DNA of 64,000 nt from Melghirimyces profundicolus (GTDB lineage: Bacteria; Bacillota; Bacilli; Thermoactinomycetales; DSM-45169), in NCBI RefSeq assembly GCF_003054245.1, contig NZ_QBKR01000015.1, forward strand, positions 33,124 to 97,123, in the 5' to 3' direction. Position numbers and translations under genes: made by a program. The stretch's first letter is position 1; each line of letters starts with the position of its first letter. Positions 8,135 to 17,292 of the stretch are shown one piece after another. The notes beneath the pieces were generated by a model that saw only the letters and a program-made list of their open reading frames with translations, was not told where the DNA came from and searched no databases.

Positions 8135-9814
8135 TTGACAAAAAACAACTCACGAAGCAAATTGTCCATTTTTGCTCTCGGTGGGTTGGATGAAATCGGG
8201 AAAAATATGTATGTGGTGAGGTACGGCGACGACATCGCGGTGGTGGACGCCGGCCTGATGTTTCCGGAAGAAGAGATGCTGGGAATCGACGTCGTGATTC
8301 CGGATATCACGTATTTGATTGAAAACCGCGATAAAGTGCGCGGAATTCTTTTAACGCACGGGCATGAGGACCATATTGGCGGCCTTCCTTACATCCTGAA
8401 GGAATTGAACGTGCCGGTGTTCGGCACAAAACTGACCATGGGTCTGGTGGAACACAAGTTGCGGGAAGCCCATCTGTTGAACCAAACCAAGCGGGTTGTG
8501 ATCAACAACCGTTCGGAAGTGAAGTTGGGTTCGATGAGGGCGACCTTCTTTAAGACGAACCACAGCATTCCCGATTCAGTCGGAGTCTGCCTCGAGACGC
8601 CGGAGGGTCGGGTGGTTCACACCGGTGACTTTAAATTTGACATGACACCGGTGAACGGACAGGCCGCAGACATGCATAAAATGGCAGAAATCGGAAAGAA
8701 GGGGGTTCTGTGCCTTCTTTCCGACAGCACCAATGCGGAACGGGCCGGTTTCACGGGATCGGAACGGACGGTGGGTGAAGCGCTGGAAGCCGTGTTCCGC
8801 AAAGCCAAGCAACGGGTGATTGTGGCGACGTTCGCTTCCAATATTCACCGTATTCAACAGGTGGTGGACGCCGCCCATATGCACAACCGCAAACTGGCGG
8901 TCGTGGGACGCAGCATGGTCAATGTGGTCAACATCAGTATGGAGCTCGGTTACCTCCGGGTTCCCTCCGACCTTTTGATCGATCCCGACGAGATTAATCG
9001 TCTGCCCGCCCACCGGGTGGCGGTGATCTCGACGGGGAGTCAGGGGGAGCCGATGTCGGCATTGACCCGGATGGCCCACGGCGCCCACCGCAAGATTGAA
9101 ATTCTGCCCGGGGACACGGTGGTTTTGGCTGCCACTCCGATTCCCGGCAACGAAAAACTGGTTTCCAAAACGGTCGACCAACTCTTCCGGGTCGGGGCCA
9201 ACGTGGTTTACAGCACCACTTCCCAGCACGGTGTTCACGTATCCGGCCACGGTTCCCAGGAAGATCTGAAACTCATGCTCAATCTGATGAGACCGAAATA
9301 TTTTATCCCGATTCACGGTGAGCACCGTATGTTGCGGGCTCACGGCCAACTCGCCGAGTCCGTCGGTATTCGTCCGGAGAATATCTTCATCAGTGATAAC
9401 GGAGATGTGGTGGAGTTTTCCGACGGAAAAGCACGCTACGGATCCAAAGTTCAGACGGGCAATGTCCTGATTGACGGATTAGGTGTCGGAGATGTGGGGA
9501 ACATCGTTCTTCGCGATCGGAAATTGCTGTCCCAGGACGGCATTCTGGTGGTTGTGGTCACCCTTGGAAAGAACAACGGCAAAATTTTGTCCGGACCCGA
9601 TATCATCTCACGTGGCTTCGTCTATGTGCGCGAATCAGAAAAACTGCTGGAAGAAGCCAACCGCATTGTCACCCAAACGATGGAAAAATGTGCAAATGAA
9701 CGGGTCAGCGAATGGGCGTCGCTCAAGACGAGCATCCGGGATGCCCTCAGCCGGTTTTTGTATGATAAGACCCGTCGTCGTCCGATGATCCTGCCGATTA
9801 TCATGGAAGTCTGA
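8135..9814 (+). CDS. rnj: Ribonuclease J
   Basis: A beta-CASP metallo-beta-lactamase ribonuclease with 5'-exonuclease and endonuclease activity in mRNA decay and rRNA maturation. The 559 residues match RNase J1/J2 length. The zinc motif THGHEDHIGG (HxHxDH at residues 75-80) is complete, HTGDFKFD and LLSDSTNAERAGFTGSE follow, and the C-terminus KTRRRPMILPIIMEV is typical. TTG 8135 is the start because AGGAGG at 8121-8126 lies eight bases upstream. By position, after dapA, it corresponds to B. subtilis rnjB (RNase J2), but J2 there has a degenerate HGHDEN site. I therefore do not choose between J1 and J2. Confidence 0.95.
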   Translation: MTKNNSRSKLSIFALGGLDEIGKNMYVVRYGDDIAVVDAGLMFPEEEMLGIDVVIPDITYLIENRDKVRGILLTHGHEDHIGGLPYILKELNVPVFGTKLTMGLVEHKLREAHLLNQTKRVVINNRSEVKLGSMRATFFKTNHSIPDSVGVCLETPEGRVVHTGDFKFDMTPVNGQAADMHKMAEIGKKGVLCLLSDSTNAERAGFTGSERTVGEALEAVFRKAKQRVIVATFASNIHRIQQVVDAAHMHNRKLAVVGRSMVNVVNISMELGYLRVPSDLLIDPDEINRLPAHRVAVISTGSQGEPMSALTRMAHGAHRKIEILPGDTVVLAATPIPGNEKLVSKTVDQLFRVGANVVYSTTSQHGVHVSGHGSQEDLKLMLNLMRPKYFIPIHGEHRMLRAHGQLAESVGIRPENIFISDNGDVVEFSDGKARYGSKVQTGNVLIDGLGVGDVGNIVLRDRKLLSQDGILVVVVTLGKNNGKILSGPDIISRGFVYVRESEKLLEEANRIVTQTMEKCANERVSEWASLKTSIRDALSRFLYDKTRRRPMILPIIMEV

Positions 9815-9819
9815 ACATG

Positions 9820-9842
9820 AGCCCCCTGAACGGGGGCTTTTT
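9820..9842 (+). terminator. Terminator after rnj
   Basis: The stem AGCCCCC / GGGGGCT with a five-base loop is followed by a run of five T. Confidence 0.9.
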
Positions 9843-9872
9843 GCATGGGAACAGCCCCCCTTTCGCATACTA
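9843..9872 (+). promoter_or_regulatory. SigG/SigF-type promoter for tepA
   Basis: GCATG at 9843-9847 and CATACTA at 9866-9872 are 18 bases apart. This fits the forespore consensus (GMATR-N18-CATNMTA) at every defined position. It lies just past the rnj terminator and about 20 bases before the tepA start. Confidence 0.6.
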
Positions 9873-9892
9873 GAGAGGGAAGGGGGATGAGT

Positions 9893-10678
9893 ATGAACGA
9901 TAAGACCGAATTGACGCCGCAAACCAACCCTGCGGGACAACCTCCCGGCACCCCCGTTCCCGGACAGCAACCGGGAACGGAACCGCAGAAAAAGGAAGAT
10001 CCGAAGAAAAAAGGGATCGTCGACGCGATCCAGCAACTGGGCCAGACCAACATACCCCAAATGCAATCCAACGTCCACTGCTTGTCGGTGATCGGGCAAG
10101 TGGAAGGACACTTGGTGATGCCCGCCCAGAACAAGACGACCAAATACGAACACGTGATTCCGCAAATTGTGGCAGCCGAACAGAACCCCAACATCGAAGG
10201 GGTTGTCATCATCCTGAACACTGTCGGCGGAGACGTGGAGGCGGGCCTTGCGATCGCCGAGATGATTTCCTCCATGAGCAAACCGACGGTTTCCCTGGTG
10301 TTGGGAGGAGGACACAGCATCGGGGTTCCGATCGCGGTTTCCGCAGACATGAGCTTTATCGCCGAGACAGCCACCATGACCATTCACCCTGTCCGGTTGA
10401 CGGGGATGGTGGTGGGAGTGCCGCAGACCTTTGAGTACATGGAGAAGATGCAGGACCGCGTCATCCGTTTTGTCGCCCAACACTCCAACATCAGTGAAGA
10501 ACAATTCCGGGAATTGATGTTCCGCACGGGGGAACTGGCGCGGGACATCGGAACCAACGTCATCGGATCGGATGCCGTGAATTACGGGCTGATCGACCGT
10601 GTCGGCGGATTGGGGGACGCTCTGGCGGAACTGAACCGGCGGATTGAACTCAACCGGCAGGGCGGCGTGGTTCAATGA
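9893..10678 (+). CDS. tepA: ClpP-like serine protease TepA/YmfB
   Basis: A ClpP/crotonase-fold protease of 261 residues, known in B. subtilis as a conserved endosporulation protein involved in degrading small acid-soluble spore proteins during spore outgrowth. A proline- and lysine-rich N-terminal tail of about 40 residues precedes the core. Visible core motifs are [35 protein letters not shown] with the likely nucleophile serine, and [11 protein letters not shown] with the histidine. GGGAAGGGGG before ATG 9893 fixes the start (ATG 9887 is also in frame). The stop overlaps ylzJ by ATGA. The upstream site has a forespore-type promoter sequence. Confidence 0.92.
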   Translation: MNDKTELTPQTNPAGQPPGTPVPGQQPGTEPQKKEDPKKKGIVDAIQQLGQTNIPQMQSNVHCLSVIGQVEGHLVMPAQNKTTKYEHVIPQIVAAEQNPNIEGVVIILNTVGGDVEAGLAIAEMISSMSKPTVSLVLGGGHSIGVPIAVSADMSFIAETATMTIHPVRLTGMVVGVPQTFEYMEKMQDRVIRFVAQHSNISEEQFRELMFRTGELARDIGTNVIGSDAVNYGLIDRVGGLGDALAELNRRIELNRQGGVVQ

Positions 10679-10887
10679 TCCACTACTCCGTCATTCCCGC
10701 AGAATTCGCCTGGGTCGACCCCTCCCAAGAACCCGAAACCCGTGAAGTCGAAGTGGAAGGGGTTTCGATGTTAGTGGAGATGACAGGTTCGGGGGAAGGT
10801 CGGATCGTGCGCCTCTTCTCCACCGATCCCCGGCACTATCTCGATTCCCGCTATCAGCCGGGGGCGAGGATTCATGTCCAACCCTGA
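10675..10887 (+). CDS. ylzJ: YlzJ-like small protein
   Basis: A 70-residue protein starting with [12 protein letters not shown], the hallmark of the YlzJ family found next to tepA in Bacillales. Its ATG overlaps the tepA stop (ATGA), so it is translationally coupled and probably shares the forespore promoter. No catalytic motif or membrane segment is visible, and the function is unknown. Confidence 0.88.
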   Translation: MIHYSVIPAEFAWVDPSQEPETREVEVEGVSMLVEMTGSGEGRIVRLFSTDPRHYLDSRYQPGARIHVQP

Positions 10888-10897
10888 CTCCGGCTTT

Positions 10898-10928
10898 GAC
10901 CCTCCGGTTTGATTACTGGAGGGTCTTT
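10898..10928 (+). terminator. Terminator after ylzJ
   Basis: GACCCTCC at 10898-10905 pairs with GGAGGGTC at 10918-10925, followed by only three T, so it is of moderate strength. Confidence 0.6.
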
Positions 10929-10947
10929 CCATGTTATAATGGAAAGA
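10924..10947 (+). promoter_or_regulatory. Extended -10 promoter within a 9-bp dyad, upstream of spoIIIE
   Basis: TG-T-TATAAT (TATAAT at 10935-10940) is an extended -10 element. It lies inside an inverted repeat, TCTTTCCAT at 10924-10932 and ATGGAAAGA at 10939-10947, with a six-base spacer. The dyad could be an operator, or a hairpin at the transcript start. Confidence 0.55.
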
Positions 10948-10980
10948 CAGGCACGGTTTGGACAGAAAAGGGGGTCGGTT

Positions 10981-13314
10981 ATGGCGAAAAAAAAGAAAAA
11001 ATCGTCCGAAAGACTTTCGAACGCGATCCTTTTTGAACTTTACGGAATCGTCATCTTGACGCTGGCGTTGATGGCGATGGCCAGAATGGGAGCGGTGGGG
11101 CGTTCCCTGAGTTACCTGTCCCGCTTCTTCGTTGGGAACTGGGATTTTCTCCTTCCCCTTGGCGGGCTCATCCTCGCCGTCCGCATCATGGTCAAACGTC
11201 AGTGGCCAAACCGATGGTCCGCCCGCTGGACGGGAATCCTGCTCCTGATTCTGGCGTTTCTCATCTGGAACCATATGGACACTTTCGACACCTTGGAAGC
11301 ACGCGGCCGGGGCGGCCCCATCCTTTCCGTCACCTGGGAGCGGATTCTGGAAGAGAAGAATTCCCGCCTTCCAACCGATATCGGGGGCGGGATGATCGGA
11401 GCCCTGGGTTATGCCTTGTTTCATTTTCTGTTTGATCGGACGGGTTCCACCCTGGCCACCATCGCTCTCGGTTTGGCGGGAGGGATCCTGGCCACGGGTG
11501 TCTCTTATGTCAACACCCTCCGTTCTATGAGGGAACGGTGGAAGGAGTTTGTTGCGGAGTGGAAGTTCCGACTGTCCCGGCGGTATTCAAATAACCGAAA
11601 AAAAGCCGCCGGGGGGAAGCGGAGGAAGAGCCCCAAGAGAGACCAAGGGCCGGTGGCGGATCCGAGGGAGCCTTCGGATATTCCGGTGATTCATGACTTT
11701 TCCGAAAAGGAAGAGGAGACCCGCCGAACCGATTGGTCGGAACAACAGGAGCTCTTTCCGCCGCAAACCCGGCAGCCGGTTAAACCGGAACCGGCTGCGA
11801 CGGAGCCCCGCAGTTCCGGAAAATCCGTTGAGGAGGACTCGAAGGGAGCTGTGGTGGTTCAATTCAATAAAGACCGGGATCTTCCCGAGTACCGTTTGCC
11901 TCCGTTCACCCTCCTCGGAAAGCCGAAGAAAAGCGGGAACAACCAGGACCGGAGAGGAATGGCGGACAACGCCAAAAAACTGGAAACCACATTGGAAAGT
12001 TTCGGGGTGAAGGCGAAGGTGACTCAGATCCACCGGGGCCCCGCGGTGACCCGGTACGAAGTGCAGCCGGACACGGGGGTGAAGGTGAGCCGGATCGTCA
12101 ATTTGGCGGACGATATCGCCCTTGCCTTGGCGGCCAAAGATATCCGGATCGAAGCGCCGATTCCGGGAAAAGCCGCTCTCGGGATCGAAGTGCCCAACCC
12201 GGAAACCTCGGTTGTGGGGCTGAGGGATGTATTGGAAAGCTCTCAGTACCACGAGGCGGACTCCAAACTTTCCATCGCCTTGGGGCGGGACATTTCCGGG
12301 GAACCCATCGTCGGGGATTTGTCCCGAATGCCTCACCTGCTGGTGGCGGGTGCGACCGGTTCCGGCAAAAGTGTCTGCATCAATGATATCATCTGCAGCA
12401 TCCTGTACAAAGCGAAACCCAATGAAGTCAAATTCATGATGATCGACCCCAAAATGGTGGAGCTGAACATCTACAACGGCATTCCCCATCTCCTGTCCCC
12501 GGTGGTGACCGACTCCCGCCGGGCCGCTGTTGCATTGAAGAAAGTGGTCGCCGAAATGGAAAAACGGTATGAATTGTTTGCGGAGACCGGGGCCCGGGAC
12601 ATCGAGCGGTACAACCGGCTGATCCGTGAGAAGGGGGAGGAAGAACGGACCCTGCCCTATATCGTGGTCATCGTGGATGAGCTGGCCGATTTGATGATGG
12701 TGGCCCCGGCCGATGTGGAAGACGCCATCTGCCGGTTGGCTCAGATGGCCCGGGCCGCGGGGATTCATCTGATCATCGCCACCCAACGTCCCTCGGTGGA
12801 TGTGATCACCGGCGTGATCAAGGCGAACATTCCTTCCCGGATCGCTTTTGGTGTCTCTTCTTCCGCGGACTCCCGGACGATTTTGGATATGGGCGGAGCG
12901 GAAAAACTTCTGGGTCGGGGGGACATGCTGTACCTTCCCACGGGGGCTTCCAAACCGATCCGGGTGCAGGGTTCCTTCGTTTCGGATCAGGAGGTGGAGT
13001 CCGTGGTCCAATACGTGAAGGATCAGCAACAGGCACGCTATCATGAAGAAATGATCCCCGAGAAACAGGAGGGCGGTGGCGGGGGGGAGAAAGTGGAAGA
13101 TGCACTCTTCCCCCAGGCAGTGCAGTTGGTGGTGGAAGCCAAAACCGCCTCCGTCTCCCTCCTTCAACGGCGCCTCCGAGTGGGCTACACCCGTGCCGCC
13201 CGTCTGATCGATTACATGGAACAGCGGGGGATCGTCGGCCCTTATGAGGGCAGTAAACCGCGGGAGGTGCTGATGACATCGGAACAGCTTTCCAAACACA
13301 ATATTTCCGTTTAG
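10981..13314 (+). CDS. spoIIIE: DNA translocase SpoIIIE/FtsK
   Basis: A membrane-anchored hexameric ATPase that pumps the chromosome through the septum, including into the forespore. The 777 residues show four N-terminal membrane segments up to about residue 185, a charged proline-rich linker, then the motor with Walker [10 protein letters not shown] at about 456 and Walker [13 protein letters not shown]. The FtsK family stretch [16 protein letters not shown] lies between them. The C-terminal winged-helix gamma domain ([22 protein letters not shown]) reads orienting DNA sequences. AAAAGGGGG before ATG 10981 sets the start. The position after tepA-ylzJ is that of B. subtilis spoIIIE. Confidence 0.95.
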   Translation: MAKKKKKSSERLSNAILFELYGIVILTLALMAMARMGAVGRSLSYLSRFFVGNWDFLLPLGGLILAVRIMVKRQWPNRWSARWTGILLLILAFLIWNHMDTFDTLEARGRGGPILSVTWERILEEKNSRLPTDIGGGMIGALGYALFHFLFDRTGSTLATIALGLAGGILATGVSYVNTLRSMRERWKEFVAEWKFRLSRRYSNNRKKAAGGKRRKSPKRDQGPVADPREPSDIPVIHDFSEKEEETRRTDWSEQQELFPPQTRQPVKPEPAATEPRSSGKSVEEDSKGAVVVQFNKDRDLPEYRLPPFTLLGKPKKSGNNQDRRGMADNAKKLETTLESFGVKAKVTQIHRGPAVTRYEVQPDTGVKVSRIVNLADDIALALAAKDIRIEAPIPGKAALGIEVPNPETSVVGLRDVLESSQYHEADSKLSIALGRDISGEPIVGDLSRMPHLLVAGATGSGKSVCINDIICSILYKAKPNEVKFMMIDPKMVELNIYNGIPHLLSPVVTDSRRAAVALKKVVAEMEKRYELFAETGARDIERYNRLIREKGEEERTLPYIVVIVDELADLMMVAPADVEDAICRLAQMARAAGIHLIIATQRPSVDVITGVIKANIPSRIAFGVSSSADSRTILDMGGAEKLLGRGDMLYLPTGASKPIRVQGSFVSDQEVESVVQYVKDQQQARYHEEMIPEKQEGGGGGEKVEDALFPQAVQLVVEAKTASVSLLQRRLRVGYTRAARLIDYMEQRGIVGPYEGSKPREVLMTSEQLSKHNISV

Positions 13315-13360
13315 AGTTTCACCTGATTTCAACAAAACAGTGGCCAATTGAAAGGTTGCA

Positions 13361-13369
13361 TGGTATAAC
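13361..13369 (+). promoter_or_regulatory. Extended -10 promoter upstream of nupN
   Basis: TGG-TATAAC has no convincing -35 at 17 bases. It would give a leader of about 200 bases before nupN. Confidence 0.45.
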
Positions 13370-13577
13370 AGAAAAGGGACTGGGAGAAGCCTTCAGACAC
13401 CCGGAAATGAAAAGAAATGGGAATCGGATCCGCCGAGGGACAAAGCCCGGACGTGATTGGCCGTTTTTGGTTTACCCAAAGCGCTTTTCACCACTTTAGG
13501 TAACGCGGTTTCACGGGGGTCTCATTGTCTATTCCGGTCTGCCCACTGTTTGAAAACACTCAAGGGGGTTTTAGTTT
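13370..13577 (+). other. Untranslated leader of nupN, no recognised element
   Basis: About 200 bases between the promoter and the gene. I see no gene and no riboswitch that I can name. A run of T (GCCGTTTTTGG near 13460-13470) and TTTACCCAAAGC near 13472-13483 stand out. The latter equals a 12-base part of the dispersed repeat, which may be chance. Confidence 0.3.
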
Positions 13578-14618
13578 ATGGGCAAACAATCCTGGGGCAT
13601 TTTGCTTCTCTGTGCGTTGCTCGTCATCACAGCGGGTTGCGGCACCGCCGGTAATCAGGGTGGCGGAAACGGCGAAGAGGGTTTTTCCGCCGGCCTGGTG
13701 ACCGATACCGGGGGGCTCAACGATGAGTCCTTCAACCAGACGGCCTGGGAAGGGATGACAAGAGCCAAAAAAGAGTTGGGTGCGGATATCAAACCCTTGG
13801 AATCAAAACGGGATGATGACTATATTCCCAATCTGACCAAATTTGCCCGGGAAAAACGGGATATCATCTGGGGAATCGGATTCAAGTTCAACAAGGCGAT
13901 TCCCGATGTGGCAAAACAATTCCCCGATCAGAAATTCGGCATCGTCGATGACAGTCTGGGCGGCAACATTCCCGAAAATGTGGTGGCGGTCACTTTCAAG
14001 GAGGAGGAAGGCTCCTTCCTGATGGGCGTGATCGCGGGATCCATGACCCAATCGGACAAAGTGGGTTTCATCGGAGGCATCACCTCGCCTCTCATCAAGA
14101 AATTCGAGTCCGGCTTCCGGGCCGGAGTGAAAGCGGTGAACCCGGATGCCAAAGTGACGGTGGCCTACGCGGAAAGCTTCACTGATGTGGCCAAAGGGCG
14201 CTCGCTGGCCGCCAACATGTACAACGGCGGGACCGATATCATCTTTCATGCCGCCGGCGGGGTGGGCAAAGGTCTCTTCGACGAAGTGAAGACCCGGAAA
14301 AAAGGGAAGTACTGGGCCATCGGGGTGGACATGGACCAGTCCGGACTGGCTCCGGACCACACGCTGTCCTCCATGGTGAAACGGGTCGATGTGGCGGTCT
14401 TCGATATCATGAAAGACATAAAAGAGAACGATCAATTCCCCGGCGGCAAAGAGGTGCAACTCGGATTGAAGGAAGGCGGTGTGGGTCTGGCCGAGAACAC
14501 CGACAAGCACGTTCCGGAGAAAGTCATGAAAAAAGTGGAGGACTACAAACAACAGATCATCGACGGAAAGATCGAGGTCCCTTCCACCGAAAAAGAACTG
14601 AAGGATTTTAAGGGATAA
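13578..14618 (+). CDS. nupN: BMP-family substrate-binding lipoprotein (nucleoside ABC importer)
   Basis: The extracytoplasmic binding protein of a purine nucleoside-type ABC importer. The N-terminus has a hydrophobic signal ending in the lipobox VITAGC, with lipid-modified Cys21, then a flexible GGGNGEEG linker. The BMP/PnrA signature is present: LVTDTGGLNDESFNQTAWEGM, with nucleoside-contact residues in DDSLGG and VGFIGGITSPLI. Length is 346 residues. It corresponds to B. subtilis YufN (NupN), the guanosine-importer binding protein, and is followed by the ATPase and two permeases in the same order. The exact ligand is inferred from synteny. Confidence 0.92.
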   Translation: MGKQSWGILLLCALLVITAGCGTAGNQGGGNGEEGFSAGLVTDTGGLNDESFNQTAWEGMTRAKKELGADIKPLESKRDDDYIPNLTKFAREKRDIIWGIGFKFNKAIPDVAKQFPDQKFGIVDDSLGGNIPENVVAVTFKEEEGSFLMGVIAGSMTQSDKVGFIGGITSPLIKKFESGFRAGVKAVNPDAKVTVAYAESFTDVAKGRSLAANMYNGGTDIIFHAAGGVGKGLFDEVKTRKKGKYWAIGVDMDQSGLAPDHTLSSMVKRVDVAVFDIMKDIKENDQFPGGKEVQLGLKEGGVGLAENTDKHVPEKVMKKVEDYKQQIIDGKIEVPSTEKELKDFKG

Positions 14619-14644
14619 CCAGACAACATTTCAGTGGACCGGGC

Positions 14645-14676
14645 CGAAAAGGGCTAGCATTCGCTAGCCCTTTTCG
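14645..14676 (+). terminator. Intercistronic terminator/attenuator between nupN and nupO
   Basis: A perfect 14-bp stem (CGAAAAGGGCTAGC / GCTAGCCCTTTTCG) with the loop ATTC. The T-run lies inside the stem. Partial termination here would leave the binding protein more abundant than the membrane complex. Confidence 0.75.
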
Positions 14677-14701
14677 CCGGTAACAGAGAAGGGGGATCCC
14701 C

Positions 14702-16225
14702 ATGAATGTCGTCGAAATGAAAGGCATCACCAAACGCTTCCCCGGGATCGTGGCGAACGACAACATCCATCTGACGGTCAAGGAAGGCGAGATCCATGCC
14801 CTGCTCGGGGAAAACGGAGCGGGAAAATCGACCCTGATGAACATTCTCTTCGGCCTGTACCAGCCTGATGAAGGGGAAATCCGGATTAAGGGGGAAAAAG
14901 TTCACGTCACCGGTCCCAGCATGGCGGGGAAACTGGGAATCGGAATGGTCCACCAACATTTCATGCTGGTGGATCCCTTCACGGTTACGGAGAACATTAT
15001 TCTGGGCAGCGAACCGACCATTCAAGGAAGGATCGACCGAGAGAAGGCGGAAAGAGAAGTTCAGGAAATCTCCGACCGCTACGGTCTTCGTGTGGACCCC
15101 CGGGCCAGAATACGGGACATTTCCGTCGGGATGCAGCAACGGGTGGAAATTCTGAAAACCCTGTACAGGGGTGCCGACATTCTGATTTTCGACGAGCCGA
15201 CGGCGGTTCTGTCACCCCAGGAGATCGACGAATTGATCGAGATCATGGGCAACCTGGTCAGAGAGGGAAAAACCATTATCTTCATCACCCACAAACTGAA
15301 GGAGATCATGCGGGTCTGTGACTCGGTGACCATCATTCGACGGGGGAAAACCATCGACACCCTCCAGGTGAAGGAAACCGACGAAAACCGGTTGGCTTCG
15401 ATGATGGTCGGACGGGAGGTTTCCTTCGATGTCGAAAAAGAACAACGTGAGCCGGGTGAGACGGTTCTCTCGATCCGTGATCTCCGGGTGGCCGATTCCC
15501 GCGGGGCGGATGCGGTCAAAGGCCTTGATCTGGAAGTCCGGGCCGGGGAAATCGTCGGAATTGCCGGCGTCGACGGCAACGGACAGACAGAACTTCTGGA
15601 AGCGATCACGGGGCTCAGAAAAACGAAGTCGGGCCGTGTCCGGTTAAACGGCAAGGATATTACCAATCTGAAGCCCCGTTCAGTGACGCGGTCCGGGGTG
15701 GGGCACATTCCGGAGGACCGGCACCGCCGGGGCCTGGTCCTGGACTTTTCCATCGGGGAAAACATGGTGCTTCAAACCTACAACCTTCCCCCCTTCGCCA
15801 AGGGATTTCGTCTTCAGTATTCCGAAATTCAAGAGCATGCGGAAAAGCTGGTCAAAGAATACGATGTTCGCACTCCGGACATCCACACCCCTGCCCGGGC
15901 CCTTTCCGGAGGGAACCAGCAGAAGGCGGTCATCGCCCGGGAAGTGGAACGTGACCCCGATCTGTTGATCGCTGCGCAACCCACCCGGGGGTTGGACGTC
16001 GGCGCGATCGAATTCATCCACCGGCGGCTGATCGAACAGCGGGACAAAGGAAAGGCGGTTCTTCTGATGTCGCTGGAACTGGATGAGGTGTTGAAGCTGA
16101 GTGACCGGATCGCGGTGATTTACGAAGGGAAAATCGCGGGTTGGGTGGATCCTTCCACCGCTGCCGAAGAAGAAGTGGGACTGTTGATGGCCGGCGGCAA
16201 GTCCGGCGCGGAGGTGAAGTCATAA
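14702..16225 (+). CDS. nupO: ABC transporter ATP-binding protein, two-domain (nucleoside importer)
   Basis: A fused double ATPase of 507 residues as in the simple sugar/nucleoside importers. Domain 1 has Walker A GENGAGKST at about 39-47, signature ISVGMQQRVEIL and Walker B ILIFDEPTAVL. Domain 2 has a degenerate Walker A GVDGNGQTEL, signature ALSGGNQQKAVIARE and a degenerate Walker B LLIAAQPTRGLD lacking the catalytic glutamate. That asymmetry is normal in this family, leaving one competent site. AAGGGGG precedes ATG 14702. The stop overlaps the nupP start by one base. Confidence 0.95.
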   Translation: MNVVEMKGITKRFPGIVANDNIHLTVKEGEIHALLGENGAGKSTLMNILFGLYQPDEGEIRIKGEKVHVTGPSMAGKLGIGMVHQHFMLVDPFTVTENIILGSEPTIQGRIDREKAEREVQEISDRYGLRVDPRARIRDISVGMQQRVEILKTLYRGADILIFDEPTAVLSPQEIDELIEIMGNLVREGKTIIFITHKLKEIMRVCDSVTIIRRGKTIDTLQVKETDENRLASMMVGREVSFDVEKEQREPGETVLSIRDLRVADSRGADAVKGLDLEVRAGEIVGIAGVDGNGQTELLEAITGLRKTKSGRVRLNGKDITNLKPRSVTRSGVGHIPEDRHRRGLVLDFSIGENMVLQTYNLPPFAKGFRLQYSEIQEHAEKLVKEYDVRTPDIHTPARALSGGNQQKAVIAREVERDPDLLIAAQPTRGLDVGAIEFIHRRLIEQRDKGKAVLLMSLELDEVLKLSDRIAVIYEGKIAGWVDPSTAAEEEVGLLMAGGKSGAEVKS

Positions 16226-17292
16226 TGCAGGTGCAACAACGACAGATGCGGCAGTCCCCGTTGCTGACATCGATCGTTTCCGTGATCCTGGGCATGCTGG
16301 TGGGGGCGGTCATGATGTTGGTGGCCGGGTATAATCCGATTCAAGCTTATATCGCCCTTTTCACCAGCGCTTTTTTGATGCCCTATGACATCGGGGAGAC
16401 CATCCGGACTATCACCCCCCTCATCCTGACCGGACTTTCGGTGGGATTGGCTTTTCGGACGGGGCTTTTCAACATCGGGGTGGAAGGGCAGTTCATCATC
16501 GGTCAGTTGATGTCGGTCATCGTGGCGTTGAAACTGGACCTTCCACCGGTGGTGCACGTGATCGTCGCCGTGATCGCGGGGGCCGTGGGAGGGGCGTTGT
16601 GGGCGTTTCTTCCCGGTTTTCTGAAAGCGACGCGCGGCGTGCATGAAGTGATCACCACCATCATGCTGAACTTCATCGCCCTCTACCTCGCCAACACCTT
16701 GGTTCGCAATTGGTTGTCCGCGGGTTCCGACTCCACGGAGAAGATTCCGGAGTCCGCTTCCCTGAGATGGGACGTTCTCTCTTCCCTCTTTGGAAATGCA
16801 CGCATCCACCTGGGTCTCTTTTTGGCTCTGGCGGCCGCTTTTGTCATGTATTACCTTCTCTGGCGAACCACCTGGGGATTTGAATTGCGGTCCGTCGGAT
16901 TCAACCCCCAGGCCTCTGAATATGCGGGGATGAGCGTCAAAAAAAATCTGGTGATGTCCATGATGATCAGCGGTTGCTTCGCCGGGCTCGGCGGGGCCAC
17001 CGAGTTGCTCGGAACCGCCGAGTATCTCTCCATCCACGGTTCTCACACCGGGATCGGGTTTGACGGGATCGCCGTCGCTCTACTCGGGGCCAACTCCCCG
17101 GTGGGAATTCTGTTGGCGGCATCCCTGTTCGGGATCCTGACCTACGGAGGAAGCGTCATGCAATTTGAAGCCAGTGTTCCTTATGAGGTCATTCGGATCG
17201 TGTTCGCCGCCATCATCTTTTTCGTTGCGGCCAACATTGTCCGCTGGGCCGGTACCAAGTTCCGCAAGAAGGCGGTGACGAAAGATGCTTGA
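16225..17292 (+). CDS. nupP: ABC transporter permease (nucleoside importer, NupP)
   Basis: A polytopic membrane protein of 355 residues with about eight to ten hydrophobic segments, starting with LLTSIVSVILGMLVGAVMM. The branched-chain/simple-sugar permease pattern is clear: GLAFRTGLFNIGVEGQ in the first third and GIGFDGIAVALLGANSPVG near the end. TAATG overlap with nupO and GGAGGTG at 16210-16216 define ATG 16225. The 3' end overlaps nupQ by eight bases. It should form the heterodimeric membrane channel with NupQ. Confidence 0.93.
   Translation: MQVQQRQMRQSPLLTSIVSVILGMLVGAVMMLVAGYNPIQAYIALFTSAFLMPYDIGETIRTITPLILTGLSVGLAFRTGLFNIGVEGQFIIGQLMSVIVALKLDLPPVVHVIVAVIAGAVGGALWAFLPGFLKATRGVHEVITTIMLNFIALYLANTLVRNWLSAGSDSTEKIPESASLRWDVLSSLFGNARIHLGLFLALAAAFVMYYLLWRTTWGFELRSVGFNPQASEYAGMSVKKNLVMSMMISGCFAGLGGATELLGTAEYLSIHGSHTGIGFDGIAVALLGANSPVGILLAASLFGILTYGGSVMQFEASVPYEVIRIVFAAIIFFVAANIVRWAGTKFRKKAVTKDA

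Noticed and set aside
13470..13500. Eighth repeat remnant in the nupN leader (TTTACCCAAAGC)
   Set aside because: Only 12 bases match and the surrounding modules are absent; chance cannot be excluded.
13480..13560. T-box antiterminator before nupN (AGGTAACGCGG)
   Set aside because: The invariant TGGNACCGCG segment is not present and no specifier stem is seen.
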